A stretch of DNA of 34,713 bases from Rodentolepis nana (lineage: Eukaryota; Platyhelminthes; Cestoda; Cyclophyllidea; Hymenolepididae), in contig UZAE01000140.1 in NCBI GenBank assembly GCA_900617975.1, forward strand, positions 1-34,713. The letters are read 5' to 3'. The translations under genes and the position numbers were made by a program. The notes under the pieces are model-generated. The model made no database searches, was not told the origin of the DNA, and was given only the letters and a program-made list of their open reading frames with translations. Each line of letters opens with the position of its first letter. Within the stretch, counting starts at the first letter, position 1. Shown here piece after piece: positions 32,501-34,713 of this stretch.

Positions 32501-34586
32501 GTCTCTTGTTAACTGCGAAAATCGATTTCTCAAGAAGAGAGGTATTTGGTGGAGGTAGACGATGTTTATCGACATTGCTTCCTGTAGTAATTCCTTGCGT
32601 TGACAGTGCAGAAAGTTGATGAGGAAGTTGTTCCAAGAGTCGTCGCAGTTCACTCAACGAAAGTGTGACATTCTAGCAGAAAATTGATAGTTTATAGGTA
32701 AACTCCTTTGTAAAGACTGTGATAAGATTAAATCAGTATTTGAATTACTATTTTCAAGTTTTTGGAAGAGTTTAGAGTCTGTATTTAGGAATTCGCACTA
32801 ACCGATACTTTTGTGATATTCATTTATCTACTTAATTTATTAACTAAACGCATGAAGTGATTTCTGCAAAACTATGTATTGGCCCCAGTTACGAGGATGA
32901 AACAAAAAGTTCTCAAACAATTTCTATAATTAATTTATTAGGCAAGTAATTACCTTCATTTCCTACATTAACTGAATTGCTGTCAATACACTTTTATAAT
33001 CAATATTTCCACCAGTAACCCCCTCCCCCTTCCATGGTATTATTTGGGGGGGGGGGGGGGGGGGGGAGGGAGTAGCTAGCACTAGAGAATCACATGCTTT
33101 TCACTTCATCTAAAGATGTAAATCGGGGGTCTTTAAGGTGATATTCCAGGTTTTGAAAGAAGAAGTCTGAGAAATCTAGGCTAGGACTATAGAGAAGATG
33201 CGAAAGTGTTTCATATTTTCTTTCATGCCTGATTTAAGACTGATGAACGGGTTTCTCTACCCTCATTAATGGCCACCAAGCGATCACCACGAATGCCCAA
33301 ATGAGGGTGGATAGATGAGGCGAAAATTATTTTAATTAGAAAAATTTAAAATATTGAAATTTCTCATCGAGACTCCAAGGTATCCTCTCAATAAAGGCAA
33401 CTAAAATGATAGTTTATCATTTCAGAGAATTTAGAAAGAAAACTTTACAAAATGATTCATCAATGGAAGACGCATTAGAAATTAGTCGTCCTTGTACTTC
33501 TATATTCAATTAAATAAATATTATGCATGAGAATACTCTCTGGTATATTGATACTACCGTTTTGGTTCGTTTCCCACTATAATTTGATAGAGTCTCTGCT
33601 AACCTTGTTACAGTGGCTTCCCATAATTAAAGTTGCAAGGAATTTCTCGTACTTTTGTAGATCTGATGGAGTAATACATTTGTTTTAAATTTCTTTGAAA
33701 ATGTCGCATTCCTGAAAGATTTTAAACTTTAAGCCCTTGCAATGTCCATAAATAATTTTGTTACATCAATAAAGCGAATTATCTATCGCGAGTCTGCACT
33801 CCACATTGTGATTTGAAGCGATGCGCAGACCCAGATCGGATCATCTACTGTGACCTCTGGTCATATTTTCTAGAAGGACAGGTATCCATAATCTTTCCTT
33901 AAAACAAACCTACTTTCAAGCACCTTGACCAACCCTTCCACTATTCTCCTCGTGGTTTTATGTACTTCTCAGTATATCGTGTTCATCGATATCTTGCCTT
34001 CTTTCCAGATTTTTTGTGCGCCAGAAATCGCAATAAACTATAGAGAATCTAAAGAGACTCCACTTTAGAGGCTTTGAAATACCAAACATATCATATAACA
34101 ACCGGTTTTAGAGTGGAAATGTCAAACTAAAATTGAGTATCCAAATTTCAGAATGATCTGTATCACTAAAATCTTGCCTGTTATGATGACTGAAATGTAT
34201 GATCGCACGTTTAACGGTTTGACCCGTTGTACACGATTTCTTCCACCCTCCGAATTTCCCTTTTAACTGACATAAGTAACTGACTTTGAGTTCAACAAAT
34301 TTAGACGGAGATGCGAATAATACTCTTATAGCAAATGCTGATTTGCCTCCCCACCAATTCGTTGCCAACCAATCAGTATTATTAGCCAATAGTTTTACAG
34401 GCAAGGCTGTGGAGTTTTATTTGTTAAACTCAAGAAAAGTGAGATTAATTTTGGATATCCTATTACAAAAATGAATGAAACGACCACAAAATATAAAGAC
34501 AATAATGTCTTGTACAACGGGGTGTGCGATAGACTTACCTTCACGTGGTGCACTGTGGGCAACGTATACTCATACGGCAAAAAAGT
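2307..34586 (-). CDS. MACF1/DST: Spectraplakin (dystonin/MACF1/Shot-type) gene, internal portion, 23 exons
   Basis: One multi-exon minus-strand gene spans almost the whole window. In order it encodes the end of a plakin domain, plectin-type repeats, a huge Ser/acidic disordered region, and a rod of spectrin repeats. This domain order is diagnostic of spectraplakins, which cross-link actin, microtubules and junctional or intermediate-filament sites. The N-terminal calponin-homology pair and the C-terminal EF-hand/GAS2 modules are not in the window, so both ends are missing. Every exon edge was placed from GT-AG signals (AC and CT on the plus strand), and all adjacent phases agree. Coding total is about 25,292 nt. 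Plectin is an alternative name for the family, but the long spectrin rod after the plakin repeats favours a spectraplakin. The family call is strong. Orthology to a particular vertebrate paralogue cannot be decided. Confidence 0.9.
2632..3120 (-). CDS. Exon 22: long coiled-coil rod exon
   Basis: 489 nt, 163 codons, phase 0 at both ends. Acceptor CCTCGCCAG and donor AAA/GTGTGT. It begins KALQEIRAKAEPIETDIQAQ and is a strongly charged helix-rich segment (RTKRLESSIKRAIEGG; DLIKRRLNELEDKIDISRSG). It covers more than one repeat. The conserved helix-A Trp is absent, so the repeats are degenerate. Confidence 0.87.
3192..3446 (-). CDS. Exon 21: spectrin repeat
   Basis: 255 nt, phase 0 at both ends. 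Acceptor CATTCCAG before GCGTGG and donor TTG/GTAAAT. It opens directly with the helix-A Trp (AWLDLESTTS) and runs through VQRAETFLALVESRRKQLDS to SRHADKL. Confidence 0.88.
3513..3629 (-). CDS. Exon 20: spectrin rod
   Basis: 117 nt, phase 0 at both ends. Acceptor CTTTTTAG and donor CAA/GTGAGT. It encodes 39 residues, SLTPGVKKPLFETLSQSESE and a helix ending KERVAALQ. Confidence 0.85.
3700..3802 (-). CDS. Exon 19: short acidic rod exon
   Basis: 103 nt. Acceptor CATTTTAG before AGGGGGACA completes a Glu codon. It reads GGQEMSIEESEEIPKSAILD and ends TLKSNKE at donor GAG/GTTTGT. The phase fits both neighbours exactly, which is the main evidence for so short an exon. It is probably an acidic linker plus the start of a helix. 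Confidence 0.8.
3881..4128 (-). CDS. Exon 18: spectrin rod
   Basis: 248 nt, starts in phase 0 at acceptor AACCACAG and leaves two bases at donor A/GTAAAT. It begins LLSLHFGLIRTEPSMHTFEE and continues into a helix with SARSRFDSLMGAIESRLETL. No helix-A Trp, so it is a diverged repeat. Confidence 0.85.
4191..4500 (-). CDS. Exon 17: spectrin rod
   Basis: 310 nt. Acceptor TTTTTTTCAG and donor AAAAG/GTAAGG. It reads FKGELEAMSPRMDDLKQLG, then RYHLTDLEKKWKALDTKC (helix C of one repeat with its own Trp), and later a helix with QALSLEQCFNDLDNHL. The good pyrimidine tract makes the start secure. Confidence 0.9.
4571..4787 (-). CDS. Exon 16: spectrin rod
   Basis: 217 nt. Acceptor CTTTTACAG and donor GATAG/GTATTT. 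It begins EAEGMKNRYDKLKQHV and contains YIEADAWITQRLAQVSQ, again a Trp helix A. Phase: completes one codon at the start and leaves two bases. Confidence 0.88.
4855..5281 (-). CDS. Exon 15: coiled coil and spectrin repeat
   Basis: 427 nt. Acceptor ACTTATAG before GCAACGAAG opens a frame with ATKAEREAEVTKLEDAINKL. It runs through RAKLIDWIQSLETRLNAG, a Trp helix A, to DDKLML and donor CTAG/GTAAGG. It starts in phase 0 and leaves one base. The first 45 or so residues are a highly charged coiled coil. Confidence 0.88.
5356..5548 (-). CDS. Exon 14: spectrin rod, coiled coil
   Basis: 193 nt. Acceptor GTACTTTAG and donor GATGAAG/GTACGT. It completes a Cys-adjacent split codon, then reads DLQQKLSSNQDLLSELDQDS and ends EESNKMLDEMK. 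It has a strong heptad pattern. No Trp is present, so it carries helices B/C or a degenerate repeat. Confidence 0.87.
5630..6084 (-). CDS. Exon 13: spectrin repeat with two possible donors
   Basis: Acceptor TGTTACAG before AATTTGGAT. It includes VEDTSAWLEGAAASERV, a Trp helix A, and a long charged coiled coil (SSLRDAKEELRQLKENG). I place the end at 5,630 (donor GTGTGC, leaving two bases). A weaker donor GTTTAC nine bases further would end it at 5,621, add three residues and also keep the frame. 455 nt with the first choice. Confidence 0.82.
6156..6566 (-). CDS. Exon 12: spectrin repeat
   Basis: 411 nt, 137 codons, phase 0. Acceptor TATCTCAG and donor CTCGAG/GTAAGT. It begins NEYANSVGADIPNLQ and includes VDTAVTWVRDKFNSLAALA, with the conserved Trp in helix A. 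A long loop with VNPRSDANTRAPL separates two helices and is unusual for a tight three-helix repeat. It is the last of the continuous run of phase-0 exons. Confidence 0.88.
6641..6928 (-). CDS. Exon 11: spectrin repeat
   Basis: 288 nt, 96 codons, phase 0. It contains FELQDSKLWLTTTQQQLNNV, a classic helix A with Trp, and then a helix with CQEQLILLERELIIKK. Acceptor TGTTTAG and donor CTAAG/GTGATC. About one repeat in length. Confidence 0.88.
7003..7158 (-). CDS. Exon 10: spectrin rod
   Basis: 156 nt, phase 0 at both ends, with acceptor CCTTTAAG and donor AAAG/GTATGC. It encodes 52 residues, starting EINNDLLSHKQSCLALC and ending SQEIKSKFGK, the rest of the repeat begun in exon 9. The heptad-like pattern indicates helices B and C. 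Confidence 0.88.
7229..7375 (-). CDS. Exon 9: first spectrin-rod exon
   Basis: The exon is 147 nt, phase 0 at both ends. It starts INNTKLCSGLLEELEAEV and includes AWISSMQGG, the Trp-containing helix A that opens a spectrin repeat. The acceptor ATTAG at 7,376 was chosen over TGTGCAG at 7,353 because only the former keeps phase with the giant exon and has a pyrimidine tract. The donor CTAC/GTAAGT is strong. Confidence 0.82.
7376..7688 (-). other. 313-nt intron after the giant exon
   Basis: Donor GTATTT at the high end and acceptor GATGATTAG at the low end, with a T-rich tract (TTATTTTTTTC) before it. Phase 0 on both sides. Nothing else is recognised in it. Confidence 0.75.
7689..23513 (-). CDS. 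Exon 8: giant 15,825-nt exon, Ser/acidic disordered region
   Basis: A single reading frame runs for 5,275 codons with no stop. It starts at acceptor TCTTTAG before TCCCCATTT and ends at donor CAGAG/GTATTT. Both ends are phase 0 and connect in frame to the plectin-repeat exon and the spectrin rod. The product is dominated by Ser, Glu, Asp, Lys and Thr, with almost no long hydrophobic run, so it is probably intrinsically disordered. Many SD/SE acidic serine sites are visible. Several degenerate repeat families occur (listed separately), suggesting growth by internal duplication and drift. No folded domain is recognised. Very large exons at this place are known in spectraplakins, but this one is exceptional in length. 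Possible roles as an entropic spacer or phosphorylation-regulated scaffold are inference. Confidence 0.93.
7713..7763 (-). other. Basic SP-motif island at the end of the giant exon
   Basis: Encodes SPITEEASPMLKRLSRPLSF close to the spectrin rod. Two Ser-Pro sites sit next to a basic R-L-S-R-P-L-S stretch that resembles a basophilic-kinase or 14-3-3-type site. It mirrors the island near 22,918-22,978. Confidence 0.5.
12400..13900 (-). repeat. About 168-residue degenerate tandem unit in the giant exon
   Basis: Two pairs of segments repeat at about 500-nt spacing. GLATSESPEPFG with LGQDLQKGE (near 13,890-13,760) matches GLYASESSVVFGSG with KLGQELRSED (near 13,400-13,280). SSQQAENEDSS with AQSELQQQHQ and LSSFERF (near 13,070-12,920) matches SVQQAESSDFS with AQAELQEQNKH and WSSFIEL (near 12,563-12,400). 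The order of motifs is kept within each copy, as expected of a tandem array. Confidence 0.7.
13580..15160 (-). repeat. Recurrent KP-x-[EN]-h-acidic motif in the giant exon
   Basis: TVMVMKPHEFDITDGFEDN (near 15,150), HVFAAKPYEHVEFKD (near 14,300) and TYMALKPKNLEEDFKP (near 13,600) share a hydrophobic strand, K-P, a short spacer and an acidic Phe-containing end. A weaker relative is MLSFKPDFFEGN near 18,790. Confidence 0.55.
17148..17257 (-). repeat. Twin YFSA acidic motifs in the giant exon
   Basis: DNDPYFSAREDISGS and SSDTEYFSAMENMED are about 23 residues apart. Related variants are EETLYVDNSDLDE (near 17,040) and SSEETYFRSS (near 7,990). The recurrent core is acidic-x-YFS-A-x-E. Confidence 0.7.
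18272..18641 (-). repeat. Paired LG-[IV]-ERQE-[KR]-FLVD repeats in the giant exon
   Basis: KLGVERQERFLVDGSQSEP (18,586-18,641) and KLGIERQEKFLVDDSQNEL (18,272-18,335) are near-identical over about 17 residues and lie about 103 residues apart. They are the best-conserved repeat pair in the exon. That suggests either a recent duplication or a selected binding motif. Confidence 0.85.
20398..21840 (-). repeat. Degenerate SDP-x-x-DHES repeats in the giant exon
   Basis: Four related segments occur: SDYEIVSQLDSCLDHDSQLL (about 21,745-21,840), SDYEMVVYSDPRIDHESQMI (about 20,971-21,060), IYSDPYKDHESSM (about 20,584-20,662) and ISDPRLDIESTKNE (about 20,398-20,481). The shared core is an acidic Tyr motif, S-D-P, a spacer, D-H/I-E/D-S. 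Spacing is irregular, which suggests old duplication with drift. Confidence 0.65.
22918..22978 (-). other. Basic SP-motif island near the start of the giant exon
   Basis: Encodes SAASPLKKAWRLSSVGG, a rare basic island in an acidic region, with a Ser-Pro site and an R-x-x-S kinase-like pattern. A similar island (ASPMLKRLSRPLSF) occurs at the other end of the exon near 7,713. Confidence 0.5.
23514..23789 (-). other. 276-nt intron between the two large exons
   Basis: Donor GTAAGT at the high end and acceptor CTTTAG at the low end. The frame is broken by stops inside, so it is a genuine intron rather than a coding bridge. Both flanks are phase 0. The sequence is AT-rich with nothing else recognised. 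Confidence 0.8.
23790..27560 (-). CDS. Exon 7: plectin repeats plus disordered tail (1,257 codons)
   Basis: Acceptor CTATCTTAG precedes ATCACTGTA and donor GATTCG/GTAAGT follows. The exon is 3,771 nt, phase 0 at both ends. The first 500 or so residues carry three clear plectin-type units (ALRRGWIDPRTGRL; RAIQCGKFDPSTGMAL with ITLEEAIELSTID; VQLGYLDPQTGF with LIKEAIEIGLIDGEK) and a weaker one near LNPHTQTYVSILNAF. The rest is Ser/Glu/Lys/Gln-rich and looks disordered. It is interrupted by two similar Ala/Gly-rich hydrophobic segments (about 25,674-25,787 and 24,150-24,266). The exon starts with a basic stretch (VKQPKKRQ). It joins in frame to the giant exon. The vertebrate and insect plakin-repeat region is likewise coded by very large exons. 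Confidence 0.92.
24150..24266 (-). other. Ala/Gly-rich hydrophobic segment 2 (exon 7)
   Basis: A 39-residue stretch begins VVRPILSGVGKALAATLGAP, continues VIAGVMAYNA and ends AVEKIGKAS. It aligns with segment 1 over its whole length: small-residue helix, then an aromatic Tyr, then K-x-I-x-x-x-K. The two are diverged copies of one element, about 505 residues apart. Confidence 0.7.
25674..25787 (-). other. Ala/Gly-rich hydrophobic segment 1 (exon 7)
   Basis: A 38-residue stretch begins LLDAASKVGTGLAVALGAAA, continues LGANITYQTI and ends with a basic tail KGKIQNGK. It stands out sharply from the charged disordered surroundings and resembles segment 2 at 24,150-24,266. It is long enough to be a membrane-inserted or buried helix, but it has no flanking topology signal. 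Confidence 0.7.
26064..26261 (-). other. Plectin-type repeat (exon 7, last unit)
   Basis: Encodes LKTAVQLGYLDPQTGF, then DPFTGHRLLIKEAIEIGLID and IRDPATNSTSTLNSVINNG. This is the best-conserved plectin unit in the window, with a complete LDPQTG / EAI-GLID pattern. Confidence 0.9.
26703..26897 (-). other. Plectin-type repeat (exon 7, second unit)
   Basis: Encodes RLSLARAIQCGKFDPSTGMA, then ITLEEAIELSTIDGENSLI and DERTGHYRSLLSYLNEG. This covers the DPSTG turn, EAI helix and D-x-x-TG closing turn expected of a full unit. Confidence 0.88.
27228..27377 (-). other. Plectin-type repeat (exon 7, first unit)
   Basis: Encodes LCLATALRRGWIDPRTGRL followed by VNLLEAVEQRILD. The W-I-D-P-x-T-G turn and the L-x-EA helix match the plectin-repeat pattern closely. 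Confidence 0.88.
27561..28266 (-). other. 706-nt intron
   Basis: AT-rich non-coding sequence between exons 6 and 7. An open frame at 27,950-28,162 (minus) lacks splice support. Confidence 0.6.
28267..28356 (-). CDS. Exon 6: 90-nt basic cassette exon
   Basis: Minus-strand acceptor TTATAACAG and a strong donor CCTCAG/GTGAGC bound exactly 90 nt (30 codons), open and phase 0 at both ends. The peptide starts NVVKRSWKGTVSRS and ends SKRKPRVHGNKRPQ, with about ten Lys/Arg and no acidic residue. Joined to the next exon (ITVKQPKKRQLD) it makes a long basic patch between two plectin-repeat blocks. Skipping it keeps the frame, so it is a plausible alternative cassette. A role as a nuclear-localisation or microtubule-binding patch is inference from charge only. 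Confidence 0.75.
28357..28784 (-). other. 428-nt intron
   Basis: AT-rich non-coding sequence between exon 5 and the 90-nt basic exon. No further feature was seen. Confidence 0.6.
28785..29609 (-). CDS. Exon 5: first plectin-type repeats with a basic leader
   Basis: Acceptor CATTGTAG precedes CCCTGTAAAG and donor GTAAAG/GTGAGT follows. The exon is 825 nt, 275 codons, phase 0 at both ends. Residues about 45-75 are highly basic (HRRRKASPS, then AKRRPLKRKLNR), resembling a bipartite nuclear-localisation or tubulin-binding patch. At least two plectin-type units follow, recognisable from ETAITRAMIREGLVDV with DSDSGAMINVGEAL, and from LLEGVYDVNAKAIVPVEEAI with LLDPIRG. In the family these repeats form small globular modules that dock intermediate filaments or other partners. 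The units are diverged from the vertebrate consensus. Confidence 0.88.
28956..29114 (-). other. Plectin-type repeat (exon 5, second unit)
   Basis: The segment has GVYDVNAKAIVPVEEAI, LLDPIRGLYHHTG and ITLEDAHQQGLI. These are the L-x-EAI / GLI-D / DP-x-x-G elements of plectin repeats. The DPRTG-like turn is partly degraded to DPIRG. Confidence 0.75.
29196..29339 (-). other. Plectin-type repeat (exon 5, first unit)
   Basis: The encoded segment runs from LRVETAITRAMIREGLVD to VIVGLI. It has the family pattern of an amphipathic helix ending in GLVD, a D-S-G turn (DSDSGAMI), and a following V-x-EAL helix. Confidence 0.75.
29680..29889 (-). CDS. Exon 4: coiled-coil end of the plakin domain
   Basis: Acceptor CCTTGCAG and donor ATA/GTGAGT bound 210 nt, phase 0 at both ends (70 codons). 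The first half (ESANRGDKYHRSVSGFPF) is loop-like. The second half (LVSLESSIANLNTQFNALK) is a heptad-like helix. It links the plakin domain to the plakin-repeat region and is the last exon before the skippable module. It has no enzymatic motif. Confidence 0.85.
29890..30890 (-). other. 1.0-kb intron
   Basis: AT-rich and non-coding. Short open frames have no supporting splice sites. Flanking exon phases are both 0, so a skipped cassette exon could be hidden here, but none was found. Confidence 0.6.
30891..31146 (-). CDS. Exon 3: spectrin-like repeat of the plakin domain
   Basis: Acceptor CTTTCAG precedes GAACAAGG and donor CTTGAG/GTAAGT follows. The 256-nt exon starts by completing a split Met codon and ends in phase 0. 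The protein begins NKELADIFQQYKNTI and then has LRRGLTVWLRDTSDVVE, a helix with the conserved Trp typical of spectrin helix A. It continues into a charged coiled segment (SEEKLKELNQTFKNL). It corresponds to the last spectrin-like repeat of the plakin domain. The most likely role is structural, as an alpha-helical spacer. Confidence 0.85.
31147..32469 (-). other. 1.32-kb intron
   Basis: AT-rich non-coding sequence between two well-supported plakin-domain exons. Short open frames here (for example 31,732-31,989 minus) have no flanking splice signals with matching phase and no recognisable product. Confidence 0.6.
32470..32672 (-). CDS. Exon 2: spectrin-like helices of the plakin domain
   Basis: Acceptor CTGCTAG precedes AATGTCACA and donor GTAGGT follows GATCTGAT. 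The exon has 203 nt, starts in phase 0 and ends with two bases (AT) that join G of the next exon to make Met. The 67 residues include LSELRRLLEQLPHQL and a helix ending in RLGDLVDRIDLM. The sequence pattern resembles the last spectrin-type repeats of the MACF1 plakin domain (the stretch with QLRSDLDAV and LNLLVEKMDHVYG). That comparison is from memory, not from an alignment. In the family this region lies after the CH domains and contributes to binding at junctions and membrane proteins. Confidence 0.8.
32673..34538 (-). other. 1.87-kb intron with a poly-G tract
   Basis: This is the putative intron between the 48-nt exon and the next plakin-domain exon. It is AT-rich, with one 21-base G run near 33,046. 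Open stretches on both strands near 34,108-34,474 have no recognisable product and no good pair of splice sites on the gene's strand. Preceding plakin-domain exons may lie beyond the window. Confidence 0.5.
33019..33070. repeat. C-rich stretch facing a 21-base poly-G run
   Basis: The plus strand has CCCCCTCCCCCT at 33,019-33,030, then 21 consecutive G (33,046-33,066), then AGGG. The two halves could pair as a hairpin, and the G run could form a quadruplex. On the gene's strand it reads as a C21 tract inside an intron. The exact length of such a homopolymer is unreliable in any assembly. Confidence 0.9.
34539..34586 (-). CDS. Tentative 48-nt exon 1 of the spectraplakin (plakin domain)
   Basis: On the minus strand a near-perfect donor (GTGAAG followed by GTAAGT) ends this piece. 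The only possible in-frame start is the acceptor TTTATAG just above it, because the AG belongs to an in-frame TAG. The resulting 16 codons read TFLPYEYTLPTVHHVK and are phase 0 at both ends, which fits the phase-0 start of the next exon. The other two frames contain stops. The piece is short and has no recognisable domain, so it could be a chance open stretch. The donor quality is the main support. Confidence 0.5.
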
Positions 34587-34713
34587 CTATAAATCGGCAG
34601 TTGACTTCGGACTTCAAACTACCATGACCCCATTGAATTTCATATTCAAATAATTCCTCAGTATTCATCTCATCTTTTTTCTACCTTTCTGTCCGTCTGT
34701 CTCTTTTACGTCT
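34587..34713. other. Intron sequence at the window edge
   Basis: This lies upstream, in transcription terms, of the tentative first exon. An in-frame TAG at the exon border means that exon cannot extend further in frame. Nothing else is recognised. Confidence 0.4.

Noticed and set aside
34108..34474. Overlapping open frames on both strands that might be an exon or a transposon fragment
   Set aside because: No recognisable domain. The minus-strand piece lacks a convincing acceptor and its donor GTCAGT is weak. The plus-strand piece has no partner exon. It is probably chance openness within an intron.

Overview
The window comes from an animal genome and is filled by one protein-coding gene on the minus strand: the middle of a spectraplakin (dystonin/MACF1/Shot/VAB-10 family), a giant linker between actin, microtubules and junctions. 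Both gene ends lie outside the window. No bacterial genes, RNA genes or recognisable transposons were seen. The DNA is AT-rich, introns are GT-AG, and introns in the spectrin rod are very uniform (62-81 nt). That intron profile fits a parasitic flatworm, possibly a tapeworm, but the organism is an inference. I rebuilt 23 exons by hand from splice signals, and the reading frame closes at every junction, giving about 25.3 kb of coding sequence (about 8,430 residues).

Layout, in the direction of transcription (high to low coordinates). At 34,586-29,680 lie four exons (the first is a tentative 48-nt exon) from the end of the plakin domain. They are alpha-helical and spectrin-like and resemble the last plakin-domain repeats of MACF1. 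At 29,609-23,790 lie three exons for the plakin-repeat (plectin-repeat) region: one of 825 nt, one basic exon of 90 nt, and one of 3,771 nt that passes from plectin repeats into a disordered tail with two similar Ala/Gly-rich hydrophobic segments. At 23,513-7,689 is a single uninterrupted coding exon of 15,825 nt (5,275 codons) encoding a Ser/Glu/Asp-rich, probably disordered region with many degenerate internal repeats. At 7,375-2,307 lie fifteen compact exons for about 1,355 residues of spectrin-repeat rod. The last 2.3 kb (1-2,306) shows no convincing exon. It is either the start of a long intron or holds an alternative 3' end, because the final donor carries an in-frame TAA and two AATAAA signals follow.

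All junctions from the 210-nt exon (29,680-29,889) through the exon ending at 6,156 are phase 0. The whole 20.5-kb plakin-repeat plus giant-exon module could therefore be skipped or included without a frameshift. This matches the way vertebrate MACF1/dystonin make isoforms with and without plakin repeats. The most unusual object in the window is the giant exon with its repeat families.
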